64,000 nucleotides of DNA from Rhodococcus opacus (GTDB lineage: Bacteria; Actinomycetota; Actinomycetes; Mycobacteriales; Mycobacteriaceae): contig NZ_JAAXPA010000017.1 in the NCBI RefSeq assembly GCF_012396235.1, positions 105,602-169,601 on the forward strand, given 5' to 3'. This document shows, one piece after another, positions 52,201 to 63,845 of this stretch. A program made the translations under genes and the position numbers. The stretch's first letter is position 1; each line of letters begins with the position of its first letter. Below the pieces are notes generated by a model. The model was not told where the DNA came from, ran no database searches, and was given only the letters and a program-made list of their open reading frames with translations.

Positions 52201-53127
52201 TCACCTCGCCCGAGGGTGCGCTCCGGCCCACACCTCGCGTAGCGCACCCACTGTCACCAGCGTATATATCTGGGTGGTCGTCACCGAGGCATGTCCCAGC
52301 AGCTCCTGGACGACACGGACGTCGGCGCCGCCGTCGAGCAGGTGCGTCGCAAACGAGTGACGGAGTGTGTGCGGTGACACCGCCGACGAGATGCCCGCCG
52401 CGTCCGCCGCGGCCTGCAGTACCTTCCACGCACTCTGGCGGGACAGCCGTCCGCCGCGGACATTGAGGAACAGTGCGGGTGTTCCGCGTGACGCCAGTGC
52501 CGGCCGGCCCCGGATCAGGTAGGCGTCGAGGGATTCGACGGCGGGCCGGCCCACCGGCACCACCCGCTGCTTGCCGCCCTTGCCCCGCAGCAGCACCGAC
52601 CGGGTCTCGGTGTCGACGTCGTCGACGTCCAGGCCGACGGCTTCGGAGATGCGGGCGCCCGTCGAGTACAGCAACTCGAGCAGCGCGCGGTCGCGGACCG
52701 CCCGCGGTCCGTCTGCGGGTCCGCTGCCTCCGACCGCCTCCAACAGCGCCAGCACCTCGTTGACCGGCAGGGATTTGGGGAGCCGTTTCGCCGGCGACGG
52801 CGGCCGCACGTCCCGGGCGACGTCGACGGCGGTCATCCCCTCGGCCGCGGCGAAGCGGTGGAATCCGCGCACCGCGATCAGGGCACGGGCCGCCGAGCTC
52901 GCGGCCAGCGGCGACAGTTCGCGAGCCGGATCGCCGGTTCGCAGAGCGATCACGAAGTCACTGACATCCTGTTCGCGGATGCGCCCGATGTCGGTGACCT
53001 CCCGGTCCGCGAGGAACTGCGTGTACCGCTCGAGGTCGCGGCGATACGAACCGAGGGTGTTGCGGGCAGCTCCGCGCTCGACGGCCAGGTGGTCGAGGTA
53101 CGAATCCACCTGCCGCGCAATCACCAT
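52201..53127 (-). CDS. xerD: Site-specific tyrosine recombinase XerD
   Basis: A 308-residue tyrosine recombinase that resolves chromosome dimers at dif together with XerC. The N-terminal SAM-like DNA-binding domain (about 1-90) is followed by the catalytic domain with the Arg in [12 protein letters not shown] (about 165), [11 protein letters not shown] (His-x-x-Arg, about 264) and [12 protein letters not shown] (His and nucleophile Tyr). It starts with ATG one base from the Nudix stop. Its chromosomal housekeeping context rules out a mobile-element integrase. Confidence 0.95.
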   Translation of the reverse strand: MVIARQVDSYLDHLAVERGAARNTLGSYRRDLERYTQFLADREVTDIGRIREQDVSDFVIALRTGDPARELSPLAASSAARALIAVRGFHRFAAAEGMTAVDVARDVRPPSPAKRLPKSLPVNEVLALLEAVGGSGPADGPRAVRDRALLELLYSTGARISEAVGLDVDDVDTETRSVLLRGKGGKQRVVPVGRPAVESLDAYLIRGRPALASRGTPALFLNVRGGRLSRQSAWKVLQAAADAAGISSAVSPHTLRHSFATHLLDGGADVRVVQELLGHASVTTTQIYTLVTVGALREVWAGAHPRAR

Positions 53128-53128
53128 G

Positions 53129-53797
53129 TCATGCCCGCGCGGCCTCGTCCCCGGCCGCGCGCGAGCGTTTTCTCTCGCTGAACCTGTCGGGGCGATCGAC
53201 CCAGGGCGCGGTCACGTCGCGGAGTTCGCCGCGACCGCCCGGCCGGGACCGGGCGGCCGCCAGTGCCATCACACCGGCTACGGCCGTGGCGTTCACGATT
53301 GTCCCGTTCAGCACCATCGACACGACCTCGTCGAGTGGAATCTGCTCGATCTCGAGGTCGGCTTCCTCGTCCTCCGGGTCGGGCCGGTCCACGTCGTACA
53401 GGTCCTCGGCGAGGAACACGCGCACCGACTCGTCCGTGAATCCGGGCGAGAGAACGACGTCCACGAGAACGGACCAGCGACGGGCTCCGAGTCCGGTCTC
53501 CTCCGCCAGCTCACGCCCGGCGGCGTCGACGGGGTCCTCCTCCGGCTCGTCCAGCAGGCCCGCCGGGATCTCCCACAACCGGCGCCCCACTGGGTGCCGG
53601 TACTGGTGGATCAGGACGACCCGGTCGTCATCGTCGAGCACCACGACGGCGACGGCGCCGTGGTGCTCGACGACCTCACGTTCGGCGGTCCGGCCGTCCG
53701 GCATCGCGACGTGATCCACCCGCAGGGCGAGGATCGCGCCGCTGTAGACGGCGCGCGAGTCGAGAGTCTCGAATTCGTGCCGGCCGGTGTCGGTCAT
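53129..53797 (-). CDS. Nudix hydrolase (ADP-ribose diphosphatase-like, Rv1700 type)
   Basis: A 222-residue Nudix protein. The box G-x5-E-x7-R-E-x2-E-E-x-G is seen as [25 protein letters not shown] (residues about 88-112), downstream of [20 protein letters not shown], the usual substrate-binding stretch of ADP-ribose pyrophosphatases. The protein should hydrolyse ADP-ribose to AMP and ribose phosphate. ATG 53797 ([14 protein letters not shown]) gives the length expected from Rv1700; an upstream extension lacks similarity. It sits between pyrG (13 bases) and xerD (1 base), as in M. tuberculosis. Confidence 0.92.
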   Translation of the reverse strand: MTDTGRHEFETLDSRAVYSGAILALRVDHVAMPDGRTAEREVVEHHGAVAVVVLDDDDRVVLIHQYRHPVGRRLWEIPAGLLDEPEEDPVDAAGRELAEETGLGARRWSVLVDVVLSPGFTDESVRVFLAEDLYDVDRPDPEDEEADLEIEQIPLDEVVSMVLNGTIVNATAVAGVMALAAARSRPGGRGELRDVTAPWVDRPDRFSERKRSRAAGDEAARA

Positions 53798-53810
53798 GGT
53801 CGGTCTCGCC

Positions 53811-55661
<1,851 letters not shown>

Positions 55662-55730
55662 TCACGGTAACACCTTGACGTACGTCCCGGAAACAACGCG
55701 CCGCGATTGCCCGCCCCGATGTGACGCGCG

Positions 55731-56681
55731 CTACGCCGGGATGGCCCCCACGGTGACTCCGGTGGTACCGGGCCCGGTGCCGTACCGGCCGGCGCCGCCG
55801 TTCAGTTGCTCCTGCAGCGCGAGCGGGACGGTGATCTTGCCCGCTTCCCGGTCGATGTTGTCGATCGTGGTCAGCGCCGCGGAGAGGGCGGCATCGGCCC
55901 GCGCCACGGCGACCGCACCGTTGCCCTGCGCCGAGGCCGGACGCCCGGCGAGAACCGCCCCGGCACCGCGCGAATCCAGCGCACCCGCGAACCTGGCCAC
56001 CACGGCACCGCGGTTGCCGCTGACGCCGTCCTCCACGTCGCGATCGCCGGTCAGCACCACCGCGACCTGCGCCGGTTGGACCGCACCGTCGTCGTAGCTG
56101 ACGAATCCCGCCCCGCGGAGGGTCTCGAGGGCGAGCGCCATCTCCTGCGCGGAACTCTGCGGCTGGCCCGTCTCCTTGCCGAGCATGAGGACCGAGCCCA
56201 GCAGGTCACCGGCCAGGCTGCCCTGGTCGACGGCCCCGGTCTTCAGCGTGATACCCGCGGGGATCACGTTGTTGACGACTGTCCGCAGCCGGTCACCGCC
56301 CGTGGCATCCACGAACGAATCGGTCAACGACACCCGGCCGGTCACCGATCCACCGGCCTGCGCGATCATGCGGTTGACCCCGTCGAGGTCGGCGGGGTCG
56401 GCATCCGGGGTCGTCACGACCATCACGGTGCGTTGCGCGAGAGAGTCGGCCACCACCCGGCCGCCGACCGCGGAATCGAAGCCGTCCGCCGAGTTCAACT
56501 GCTCGGTCAGCTGGTTGTTGCGTTCGTTCGCCTTCTCCACGTCGGTCTGCAGGTCGGCCTTGTCGTCGCGCAACCCCGACACGAGACCGCTCGACAACAG
56601 GCCGGAACCCATCACCACGCCGATTGCCAGAGCCAGGAAGATCGCCGCTATGGAAATGGCATGTTGACGCAGAGAAATCAC
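55731..56681 (-). CDS. steB: SteB/MctB-family outer-membrane-linked protein (copper transporter MctB family)
   Basis: A 316-residue protein starting ISLRQHAISIAAIFLALAIGVVMGSGLL, an N-terminal membrane helix or signal anchor, followed by a coiled coil (about 35-70) and a globular part. M. tuberculosis MctB (Rv1698) was described as copper transport protein; in C. glutamicum the orthologue is SteB, a partner of SteA in cell separation through RipC-FtsEX. Both names describe the same family. GTG 56681 overlaps the steA stop (GTGA). The pairing with steA favours the cell-division role here. Confidence 0.9.
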   Translation of the reverse strand: MISLRQHAISIAAIFLALAIGVVMGSGLLSSGLVSGLRDDKADLQTDVEKANERNNQLTEQLNSADGFDSAVGGRVVADSLAQRTVMVVTTPDADPADLDGVNRMIAQAGGSVTGRVSLTDSFVDATGGDRLRTVVNNVIPAGITLKTGAVDQGSLAGDLLGSVLMLGKETGQPQSSAQEMALALETLRGAGFVSYDDGAVQPAQVAVVLTGDRDVEDGVSGNRGAVVARFAGALDSRGAGAVLAGRPASAQGNGAVAVARADAALSAALTTIDNIDREAGKITVPLALQEQLNGGAGRYGTGPGTTGVTVGAIPA

Positions 56682-57862
56682 TTGAAGAACCCCTGGACCC
56701 ATAACGCGAAGCTGTTCCATGTCGCGACGGCCCAGTCCAGTGCCTCACCACCGATGTTCGACACCACCAGGGCCACGATCACCGCGACCAGTGCGGCCAG
56801 TACGAGCAGCGCGATCGCGCCGCCCGACACCCGGCTCCGGTACAGGGTCGCCACGGCCTTCGCGTCCACCAGTTTCGGCCCGACCTTCAGGCGGGTCATG
56901 AACGCCGACGGGTTGCTGTCGCGGCGGCCGCGGTCGAAGAATTCGTCGAGGGAGACAGTGCTCCCGACCGTGACGATCAGCGACGCGCCGTGATGATCGG
57001 CCAGTAGCAGCGCCAGGTCGGACGGGGATCCGGAGGCGGGGAACGTCATCGCTCCGATGCCGAGGTCCTGGATCCGTGACAGACCGGGTGCGTGACCGTC
57101 CTGGTCGGCGGGAAGTACAACCTCGGCGCCCGACTTGAGCGTCGCGCTCGTGATGTCCTCGGGGTCGCCGACGATGAGATCCGGGCGATAGCCCGCCGAC
57201 TTCAGGACGTCGGCGCCTGCCCCGACGCCGATGAGGATCGGCGAGTACTCCTTGATGAACGGCTTGAGGTTCTTCAGGTCGGAGGCGTGATCCGGGCCGT
57301 CGGACACGATCACGACGTGCCGTTCCTTCATGTCGACGTCCACGTCGGGGACTCCGACGCCGTCGATCAGCAGTGGACTCTCGGTGCGGATGAACTCGAT
57401 GGTGTTGCCGGAGAACGCCTCGAGGTGGTCGACCAGCCCGGTCTTCGCCTCGATCATCCGGTCGGAGATCTCCGCCTCGGTCTGTTCGTCGCCCTTGGCG
57501 ATGCGCCGTTCCCCGGAGTAGACACCTCCCCCGTTCACCCGGACCTTGCTGCCGTCCTTGATGCTCTTGAAGATCTCGGCGCCGGCCGAATCCACCAGGA
57601 GGATGCCGTTGGCGACGATCACCTCCGGACCGAGGTTGGGATAACGCCCCGAGATCGAGGGCGATGCGTTGATCACTGCGAGAACGCCGGCCTTCACCAG
57701 GGCGTCCGCGGTCCCGCGATCGAGGTCGAGCTCGTCGAGAACGACGATGTCACCGGGTCCGACGCGTCGCAGCAACTTGGCCGTGTTGCGATCCACCCTG
57801 GCGATGCCGCTGACCCCAGGCAAAGTTTCGGTGTTACGTGACAGCAGTGCCGGCATCTTCAT
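56678..57862 (-). CDS. steA: SteA, cytokinetic-ring-associated protein (thiamin pyrophosphokinase-like fold)
   Basis: A 394-residue protein. The central region (about 180-330) has the thiamin pyrophosphokinase fold: LIGVGAGADVLKSAGYRPDLIVGDPEDITS, including the VGDPED-type acidic metal site. A C-terminal membrane helix (AIALLVLAALVAVIVALVV, about 352-370) anchors it. In C. glutamicum SteA recruits SteB to the division site and promotes RipC hydrolase activity. M. tuberculosis Rv1697 is the counterpart. The start ATG is the first of two; the 110-base gap before recN is free of genes. Confidence 0.92.
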   Translation of the reverse strand: MKMPALLSRNTETLPGVSGIARVDRNTAKLLRRVGPGDIVVLDELDLDRGTADALVKAGVLAVINASPSISGRYPNLGPEVIVANGILLVDSAGAEIFKSIKDGSKVRVNGGGVYSGERRIAKGDEQTEAEISDRMIEAKTGLVDHLEAFSGNTIEFIRTESPLLIDGVGVPDVDVDMKERHVVIVSDGPDHASDLKNLKPFIKEYSPILIGVGAGADVLKSAGYRPDLIVGDPEDITSATLKSGAEVVLPADQDGHAPGLSRIQDLGIGAMTFPASGSPSDLALLLADHHGASLIVTVGSTVSLDEFFDRGRRDSNPSAFMTRLKVGPKLVDAKAVATLYRSRVSGGAIALLVLAALVAVIVALVVSNIGGEALDWAVATWNSFALWVQGFFK

Positions 57863-57972
57863 GAGTTCGATGATGGACCGGAAGCAGGACCGACCTGTGG
57901 AGGCGCGCCGAACCGTTTACCACATCAGTCACACCATTACCACGCGTGCGGCTGACGGTCCGCCGGGCCGGT

Positions 57973-59745
57973 TCAGACGGAACGCTCGGCGTTGGCGGTG
58001 GCCAACAGTTCCTCCGCGTGCGCCCGACCGGTCTCGGTGTCGTCGAGTCCGGCGAGCATGCGCGCCAGTTCCACCACCCGTTCGTCGTCGGTGAGTGCGT
58101 GCACACCGCTGCTGACGACCCCGTCCGTGTCGTCGACCTTGTCGACCACCAGGTGGGTGTCCGCGAATGCCGCGACCTGCGGCAGGTGCGTCACGACGAT
58201 GACCTGGTGTGTCCGGGCGAGCCGGGCCAGCCGCCGGCCGATCTCGACCGCGGCCCGACCGCCGACGCCGGCGTCGACCTCGTCGAACACCATCGTCGCG
58301 CCCGAATCGGACCCGGCGAGCACGACCTCGAGGGCCAGCATCACGCGCGAGAGTTCACCGCCGGACGCGCTCTTGCTGATGGGCAGCGACTGAGCGCCGC
58401 TGTGCGCCGACAGCCGAAATTCCACTTCGTCGACGCCGGACGATCCCGCGTGCAGTTCCGTCCCGTCGATGGTGAGCGGTGCCGTGTCCTGAGGTCCGGC
58501 GATCCGGGGGCGGACCGACACCTCGAGAGCGGCCCGGCCCATCGCCAGACCTGCGAGTTCGGAACTGACTGCCTTGGCGAGTTTGGCCGCCGCCTTGACG
58601 CGCGCCGCGGTCAGCTTCGACGCGGCCTCCGCGGTGGACGCCGCCGACTCCTCGACCTGCTTCGTCAGCGCCGCCAGAGCATCGGAGGACACGTCGATCT
58701 TCTCGAGCCTCGCACGGGCGTTGTCTGCCCATTCCAGTACGCCGTCGACATCGGCGGCGTATTTGCGGGTGAGGTTCTTCAGTTCCGCCTGCCGCGACAG
58801 CAAGGAGTCCAGTGCCCCCGGATCCGCCGGAAGCCCGGCGAGATACGTGGTCAGGTCGGCGGAGACGTCGGTGACCACCGCGATCGCGTCGGCGAGACGC
58901 GGTCCGAGCCCGTCGAGTTCGGGGTCGGTCGCCGATTCGATCCGGGCCCGCGCCTCGGACAACAGATCCAGCGCGGGTGCGCCCACACCGTCGCCGTCCA
59001 TGTCGTCGCCGCCGGTGAGCGCGGCGTGCGCTTCCTCGGCCGCCGAGCGCAGCGAGTCGAGTTCGCTGAGCCTGCGGACCTCCGACACGATCGACTCGTC
59101 CTCACCCGGAGTGGGCGCGATGCCATCGATCTCGTTGAGGGCGAACGTCAGTTGGTCGGCCTCCTGCGCGAGTTCCCGGGTACGGCCGGTGCGTTCGATC
59201 AGTTCGGACCGTGCGGTCACCCATTCGTCGCGGTGCTTGCGGTACCGCGCCAGCAGCGGGCCGACCGTCTTGTCCGCGAACCTGTCCAGGGCGGCGCACT
59301 GCTGGTCGGGCCGGAGGAGCCGCAGCTGATCGTTCTGACCGTGAACGGTGAGCAGTGGATCGGTGAACTCGGACAGCACGCCCGCCGGAACGCTGCGCCC
59401 ACCGAGGTGGGCGCGGGACCGTCCGTCGCTGCCGACGGTCCGCACCGCGATGATGGTGCCGTCCTCGTCCCGCTCCGCGCCGGTCGATTCGAGCAGCCGA
59501 GACACGGCACGTTCGACGTGCTCCGAGCCCTCGTCCGTCATGAACCGGCCCTCGACCACGGCACGGGGCGCGCCGAGACGCACCCGGCCGGCGTCCGCTC
59601 GCGCACCGCTGAGCAGGTGCAGGCTCGTCACCACCATCGTCTTGCCCGCACCGGTCTCACCGGTGAGCACCGTCAAACCTTCGTGGAATTGCGCCGACGC
59701 CTCGGAGATCACACCGAGGTTGTCGATCCTGATCTCTGCCAGCAC
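57973..59745 (-). CDS. recN: DNA repair protein RecN
   Basis: A 590-residue SMC-like ATPase for double-strand break repair. The Walker A GLTVLTGETGAGKTMVV (about residues 26-40), a long coiled coil with a central turn (about 150-380), the signature ASGGELSRVMLALE (about 455) and Walker B MVFDEVDAGVGG (about 485) are in the order usual for RecN. GTG 59745 (MLAEIRIDNLGVISEA) follows AAGGAAG; the 31-codon upward extension is discarded. It lies 2 bases after the NAD kinase stop and is part of the co-directional run from the rRNA operon. Confidence 0.95.
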   Translation of the reverse strand: MLAEIRIDNLGVISEASAQFHEGLTVLTGETGAGKTMVVTSLHLLSGARADAGRVRLGAPRAVVEGRFMTDEGSEHVERAVSRLLESTGAERDEDGTIIAVRTVGSDGRSRAHLGGRSVPAGVLSEFTDPLLTVHGQNDQLRLLRPDQQCAALDRFADKTVGPLLARYRKHRDEWVTARSELIERTGRTRELAQEADQLTFALNEIDGIAPTPGEDESIVSEVRRLSELDSLRSAAEEAHAALTGGDDMDGDGVGAPALDLLSEARARIESATDPELDGLGPRLADAIAVVTDVSADLTTYLAGLPADPGALDSLLSRQAELKNLTRKYAADVDGVLEWADNARARLEKIDVSSDALAALTKQVEESAASTAEAASKLTAARVKAAAKLAKAVSSELAGLAMGRAALEVSVRPRIAGPQDTAPLTIDGTELHAGSSGVDEVEFRLSAHSGAQSLPISKSASGGELSRVMLALEVVLAGSDSGATMVFDEVDAGVGGRAAVEIGRRLARLARTHQVIVVTHLPQVAAFADTHLVVDKVDDTDGVVSSGVHALTDDERVVELARMLAGLDDTETGRAHAEELLATANAERSV

Positions 59746-59747
59746 GT

Positions 59748-60710
59748 CTAGGGCTTCCTTCCTCGCCACCCGGTGACGGGCAGCTCGAACTTTCGCACCA
59801 TCCGGTCCGCGAACGGCGCCGAATCCAGTCGTATCCAACGAACGGGTTCCTTGCCACGCACCACTTCGACGCGGGCGCCCGCGGGCAGCTCGAGGGTCCG
59901 GCGACCGTCACAGAACACCAGGCCGTCGTGGCTGCCTGCCACCGTCTCGACCGCGATCAGCGAATTCGGGCTCGTCACGAGGGGGCGCGCGAACAGCGCG
60001 TGCGCATTGCTCGGGACCACCAGCAGGGCCTCCAGTTCCGGCCACACCACGGGCCCGCCGGCCGAGAACGCGTATGCCGTCGACCCGGTCGGGGTGGAGA
60101 TGAGGACGCCGTCGCAGCCGAAGGCCGACACGGGGCGGCCGTCCACCTCGAGCACCACCTCGAGGACACCGAGCCGGGACCGGTTCTCGATGCTCGCCTC
60201 GTTGAGCGCCCAGCCGCGTTCGATGATCTCGTCGTCCACGCGGACCAGCACGTCCAGCGTCATACGGTGTTCGATGCGGTATTCACGACGCACGACCTGG
60301 GCGAGCGCCTCGTCGAGGTGCTCGGCCTCCGTTTCCGCGAGGAACCCGATGCGGCCCAGATTGATGCCCAGTACCGGAATGGACGCGGCCTGGGCGAGTT
60401 CCGCTGCCCGGAGGAACGTTCCGTCTCCGCCGAGGACGAGCACCATCTCGCAACCGACGGCGGCGTCCGGGCCGGCCTGCACGATGGTGACTTCCAGCCC
60501 GGGAACCAGGAATTCGTCGGCCGCCATGCCGTCCATCGGTTCGATGCGGGTGCTGTCGACCTCGTCGACGAGGACGCGCAGTCCGATCCCGGCCCGCTCG
60601 AAGATCTTGCCAACGCGCCGCGCCGTCTCCGTGATCTCGGCGCGGCCCGGGTGCGCGACGAGCAGGATCTCCCGCTCGCGTTGCTGGGCGCCGCTGCTTC
60701 CCCCGCTCAC
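59748..60710 (-). CDS. nadK: NAD kinase
   Basis: A 320-residue enzyme (also called ppnK) that phosphorylates NAD to NADP. The GGDGT motif ([14 protein letters not shown], about residues 91-104), [10 protein letters not shown] and the NE/D-Y-type loop [16 protein letters not shown], then [18 protein letters not shown], are all present. GTG 60710 overlaps the tlyA stop (GTGA), so it is translationally coupled with an rRNA methylase. This tlyA-ppnK-recN order is conserved in actinobacteria. Confidence 0.96.
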   Translation of the reverse strand: MSGGSSGAQQREREILLVAHPGRAEITETARRVGKIFERAGIGLRVLVDEVDSTRIEPMDGMAADEFLVPGLEVTIVQAGPDAAVGCEMVLVLGGDGTFLRAAELAQAASIPVLGINLGRIGFLAETEAEHLDEALAQVVRREYRIEHRMTLDVLVRVDDEIIERGWALNEASIENRSRLGVLEVVLEVDGRPVSAFGCDGVLISTPTGSTAYAFSAGGPVVWPELEALLVVPSNAHALFARPLVTSPNSLIAVETVAGSHDGLVFCDGRRTLELPAGARVEVVRGKEPVRWIRLDSAPFADRMVRKFELPVTGWRGRKP

Positions 60711-61537
60711 TGTGGTCCCTCCTGCACCGCGGTGCGGATCAACTCTTCAACCGACTCGACCGGTACATCATCCGTCCCGGGTGTGACATCCGCGCGGAGC
60801 CACAGGAAGTATTCGACGTTCCCCGACGGTCCCGGCAGCGGACTGGCCACTGCACCGACGGTACGCAGTCCCAGCGACTCTGCGGTCTTCGCGACGTCCA
60901 GTACCGCGGCGACGCGCAGCTCCGGGTCACGCACCACACCACCGGAGCCCACGTGGTCCTTGCCGACCTCGAACTGCGGCTTCACCATCGGAATCAGATC
61001 TGCGCCGTCGGCCGCGCAGGCGACGAACGCCGGGAGGACGAGCTTCAGGGAGATGAACGAGAGGTCCGCGACCACCAGATCGACCGGGCCGCCGATCTGC
61101 TCGGCGTCGATGGATCGCACGTTGGTCCGGTCGACGACGTGGACGCGGTCGTCGGACTGCAGCCGCCACACCAGCTGGCCGTATCCGACGTCCACCGCCA
61201 CGACTTCTCGCGCGCCGTGGTGAAGCAGCACGTCGGTGAAGCCGCCGGTGGACGCGCCGGCGTCGAGGCAGCGCTTGGCCTCGATCTCGAGTCCGCGGGG
61301 GCCGAACGCCTCGAGCGCACCGAGGAGTTTGTGCGCCCCGCGCGATGCCCAGGTCACTTCGTTGTCGACCTCGACCACCCGCAGCGGAGTTCCCGCTTCG
61401 ATTGCGGTGGCCGGTTTGGTCGCTGCCGCTCCCGAGATCAGTACTCGGCCGGAGGCGATGAGTTCTTGCGCGTGTTCGCGGGACCGGGCCAGTCCCCGCC
61501 GAACGAGTTCGGCATCCACCCGTGCTCGACGGGCCAC
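60707..61537 (-). CDS. tlyA: TlyA family rRNA 2'-O-methyltransferase
   Basis: A 276-residue S-adenosylmethionine enzyme that in mycobacteria methylates ribose at 16S C1409 and 23S C1920, which capreomycin needs to bind. An S4 domain ([31 protein letters not shown], residues about 4-34) precedes the Rossmann methylase with the SAM motif [16 protein letters not shown] (about 95) and the catalytic K-D-K-E positions including [15 protein letters not shown] and [12 protein letters not shown] 61537 begins one base after the small-protein stop. It sits close to an rRNA operon, though the enzyme acts in trans. Confidence 0.94.
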   Translation of the reverse strand: MARRARVDAELVRRGLARSREHAQELIASGRVLISGAAATKPATAIEAGTPLRVVEVDNEVTWASRGAHKLLGALEAFGPRGLEIEAKRCLDAGASTGGFTDVLLHHGAREVVAVDVGYGQLVWRLQSDDRVHVVDRTNVRSIDAEQIGGPVDLVVADLSFISLKLVLPAFVACAADGADLIPMVKPQFEVGKDHVGSGGVVRDPELRVAAVLDVAKTAESLGLRTVGAVASPLPGPSGNVEYFLWLRADVTPGTDDVPVESVEELIRTAVQEGPQ

Positions 61538-61538
61538 G

Positions 61539-61766
61539 TCAGATCTTGTCCACGGTGGCAAGCGCCTCCACCAGCACGTCGTGCGCCTTCTCGAGAAGAT
61601 GGGCTTTGCGCGGGATGACCCCGACGCCGTGCTCGTCGTCAGGATCAGGTTCGACGGCTCCGAGCCGCGACAACAATCCGTCGACCTCCGTGTGAATCTT
61701 CTCGGGGTCGACACTCTGAGGAGGCCCAGGTAGATGGGCTCCCGGGCGCGGTATTGGCGTGCTCAT
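61539..61766 (-). CDS. Small conserved protein (75 aa, Rv1693-like)
   Basis: A 75-residue acidic protein: a Pro-rich start (MSTPIPRPGAHLPGPP) then one predicted helical part (HTEVDGLLSRLGAV, AHLLEKAHDVLVEALATVD). M. tuberculosis has a small gene of this type (Rv1693) at the same place. It begins at ATG 61766 and stops one base before tlyA, so it belongs to the same transcript. No domain is recognised. A helper for TlyA or NAD kinase is possible on position alone. Confidence 0.7.
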   Translation of the reverse strand: MSTPIPRPGAHLPGPPQSVDPEKIHTEVDGLLSRLGAVEPDPDDEHGVGVIPRKAHLLEKAHDVLVEALATVDKI

Positions 61767-61843
61767 CGGGCACAACGCTAGTCCATCGCGTTCCGATACG
61801 CATACAGCGAATCGCGTGACGGACAACGCGGGTCTGCCGGGTT

Positions 61844-62839
61844 TCAGGCACCCCAGCCGGAGACGACCGCACTCACCGTGGGCGTCGTCGACGTGATCCG
61901 CGAGAAGTCGGGGAACTTCCAGGCGCCGGCGGTCACAGCCCGCAGCAGCGCAGCCGAATCCACCGGCGCAGCGGATTCGCTTGTCGGTTCGATCACCAGA
62001 TCGCTGCCGTCGAACTCGACGGACCACCGGTTGTCCTCGCCGATGAGGGATTCCTCGGCGGGCCGGTTGAGCGCGTCCAGTTCGGACGCCAGGTAGGTGG
62101 GCCGTTGCTCCGCATCGGCGCGCAGCACGTCGACCGCGGTGCTCACTCCGGTGAGCACCAGCAGCGAATCGAGGCCGACGTTGTTGGCGCCTTCGATGTC
62201 GGTGTCCAGCCTGTCGCCCACGACGAGCGGGCGCACACACTTGCTGCGGCGCATCGCGTCTTCCATCAGCGGCGCGGCCGGTTTACCCGCCACCAGTGGT
62301 TCGCGGGACGTCGCCGTGCGGAGCGCTGCGACCATCGATCCGTTGCCGAGGACGAGTCCGCGTTCGGTGGGGAGGGTCGTGTCCAGGTTCGCCGCCACCC
62401 AGACCGCGCCGGCCCGGATCGCGAGGGTCGCCTCGGCGAGTATCGCCCAGTCCGTCGTCGGCGAATGTCCTTGGACGACAGCCGCGGGCGCGTCCTCGAA
62501 CGACCGCACCGGACTCAGTCCGACGTGTCGGATTTCGTCGGCAAGCGCTTCGGTGCCCACGATGAGCACCGGCGAACCGGGGGCGACGTTCTCCGCGAGC
62601 AGCCTGGCCGCGGTCTGTGAACTCGTCACCACCGTCGACTCGTCAGCGTCGAAACCGAGTTCCGTGAGGTGTTCCGCGACCTCACCCGGCCTGCGACTGG
62701 CGTTGTTGGTCACGTAATAGCAGGACTGCTCCCCGGCCGCCAAAGCCTCTCGCGCACCGGGGATTTCCTGCGGCCCCTGGTACAGGGTGCCGTCGAGGTC
62801 GAGCAGCAGTGCGTCGTAGCCGTCGCGCAGAGCCGTCAC
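61844..62839 (-). CDS. HAD-IIA family sugar/nucleotide phosphatase (NagD/PGP-like)
   Basis: A 331-residue HAD phosphatase. Motif I is LLLDLDGTLYQGPQEIPGA (Asp nucleophile residue 14, second Asp 16), motif II is TNNAS (about 45), motif III Lys is in LVAGKPAAP (about 185) and motif IV acids are in VVGDRLDTDIEGA (about 207). The cap is of C2 type, as in NagD and phosphoglycolate phosphatases; the C-terminal 90 residues are an extension not needed for activity. GTG 62839 overlaps the upstream gene's stop (GTGA). Matches Rv1692, described as a glycerol-3-phosphate phosphatase. Confidence 0.9.
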   Translation of the reverse strand: MTALRDGYDALLLDLDGTLYQGPQEIPGAREALAAGEQSCYYVTNNASRRPGEVAEHLTELGFDADESTVVTSSQTAARLLAENVAPGSPVLIVGTEALADEIRHVGLSPVRSFEDAPAAVVQGHSPTTDWAILAEATLAIRAGAVWVAANLDTTLPTERGLVLGNGSMVAALRTATSREPLVAGKPAAPLMEDAMRRSKCVRPLVVGDRLDTDIEGANNVGLDSLLVLTGVSTAVDVLRADAEQRPTYLASELDALNRPAEESLIGEDNRWSVEFDGSDLVIEPTSESAAPVDSAALLRAVTAGAWKFPDFSRITSTTPTVSAVVSGWGA

Positions 62840-63828
62840 TGATCGTCTCCGGTCAGCTCGGCCACACGCTCCTCCGCGTCGGTGTCACCCTCGAGATCCG
62901 CCGCGGCGGAATTGAGGAACCACTTGAGTCCGTCCTCGATGCGACCGGCCGCCACCAAGGCATCCGCGTACGCGTAGAACAGGCGAGCGGCGCCGGGACC
63001 GGTTCGCGAGGCGTCGAGATCGGGGGTCTGCAGTGTGACCACGGCCTGGTCGAACTGACCGAGGTCCATGCGCGCTCCGGCGACCACGATGCGCAGTTCG
63101 GCTGCCTCGTCACCGGACAGCGCAGCAGCTTCGTCGCTCCGCCCGAGTTCGATTGCCCGCTCCGGGCGGCCCAGTCCGCGTTCGCAGTCCGCCATCACCG
63201 CGAGCAGTCCGGGACCACCGGCCATGCGACGAGCGGCGCGCAGTTCCGACAGCGCCTCCGCCCATTCGCCGGCGTGATACGCGGTGATACCCGCGGCCTC
63301 ACGGACGATGGCGATTCGGCCCGCACGCTGGCGTGCGGCGCGGGCATGCGCGAGCGCAAGTCGCGGATCGTCGTCGACGAGCTTGCCGGCCATCACCAGG
63401 TGACGCGCCACCGTGTTCGCATTCGTCTTGTCCAGGCTCAGCAGGTCGCGGCGCACAGCGGGATCGAGCTCGCCGGCCTCGACGTTCTCGGGCAGATCCG
63501 GTTCGTCCGGACGGGCCTGCTGCCGCTGCGGACGGTCACCGTCACGTCCGCGAGGCGCGAAGCCGCCCTCGCCACCACGACGGGGTCCGCCACCGCGACG
63601 ATCACCACCGGCACCGCCACGGTTGTCGCGCGAATCGCGACGGGGACCACCGGTCGAGCCACCACGACCCGAACCTCCGGCGCCGCCGCGGTCGCTGCTG
63701 GACGCACCGCCACGATTGCTGCTGGACGGACCGCCACGATTGCTGTTGGAGGCGCCGCCACGATTGCTGTTGGAGGCGCCGCCTCCGCGGAAGGACCGAC
63801 GTCCGTCGTCACTCTCCGACACAGTCAT
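62836..63828 (-). CDS. RGG-tailed TPR-like protein downstream of the rRNA operon
   Basis: A 330-residue protein in two parts. Residues about 10-110 are low-complexity Gly/Arg/Ser/Asn with many RGG units (RGGASNSN, RGGPSSSN, RGGAGGSGRGG), then GDRPQRQQARPDEPD. Residues about 125-320 are helical repeats of TPR type (LALAHARAARQRAG, EWAEALSELRAARRM, GLGRPERAIELG). RGG tails commonly bind RNA. Rv1691 is the positional counterpart. ATG 63828 is listed, but AAAGGA lies only one base before it and would suit GTG 63822 better. The start is 17 bases after the rrn terminator, leaving no room for a normal promoter. Confidence 0.8.
   Translation of the reverse strand: MTVSESDDGRRSFRGGGASNSNRGGASNSNRGGPSSSNRGGASSSDRGGAGGSGRGGSTGGPRRDSRDNRGGAGGDRRGGGPRRGGEGGFAPRGRDGDRPQRQQARPDEPDLPENVEAGELDPAVRRDLLSLDKTNANTVARHLVMAGKLVDDDPRLALAHARAARQRAGRIAIVREAAGITAYHAGEWAEALSELRAARRMAGGPGLLAVMADCERGLGRPERAIELGRSDEAAALSGDEAAELRIVVAGARMDLGQFDQAVVTLQTPDLDASRTGPGAARLFYAYADALVAAGRIEDGLKWFLNSAAADLEGDTDAEERVAELTGDDQ
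63683..63778. repeat. 24-bp tandem repeat encoding the RGG tail
   Basis: Four copies (63683-63706, 63707-63730, 63731-63754 and 63755-63778) of a 24-base unit starting CCGCC; copies 3 and 4 are identical. Each encodes eight residues of RGG(A/P)S(N/S)S(N/D) type on the minus strand. Such repeats are prone to length change between strains. Confidence 0.85.
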
Positions 63829-63845
63829 TCCTTTCACACAAACCA

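Noticed and set aside
52201..53127. Phage or transposon integrase
   Set aside because: Sequence and context (pyrG-Nudix-xerD-parA-scpAB) show the housekeeping recombinase XerD. No att sites or phage genes are nearby.
61539..62240. A 233-codon minus-strand frame over the HAD gene 3' end
   Set aside because: Only its last 76 codons look like a real gene (ATG 61766). The rest is the shadow of the HAD hydrolase in another frame.
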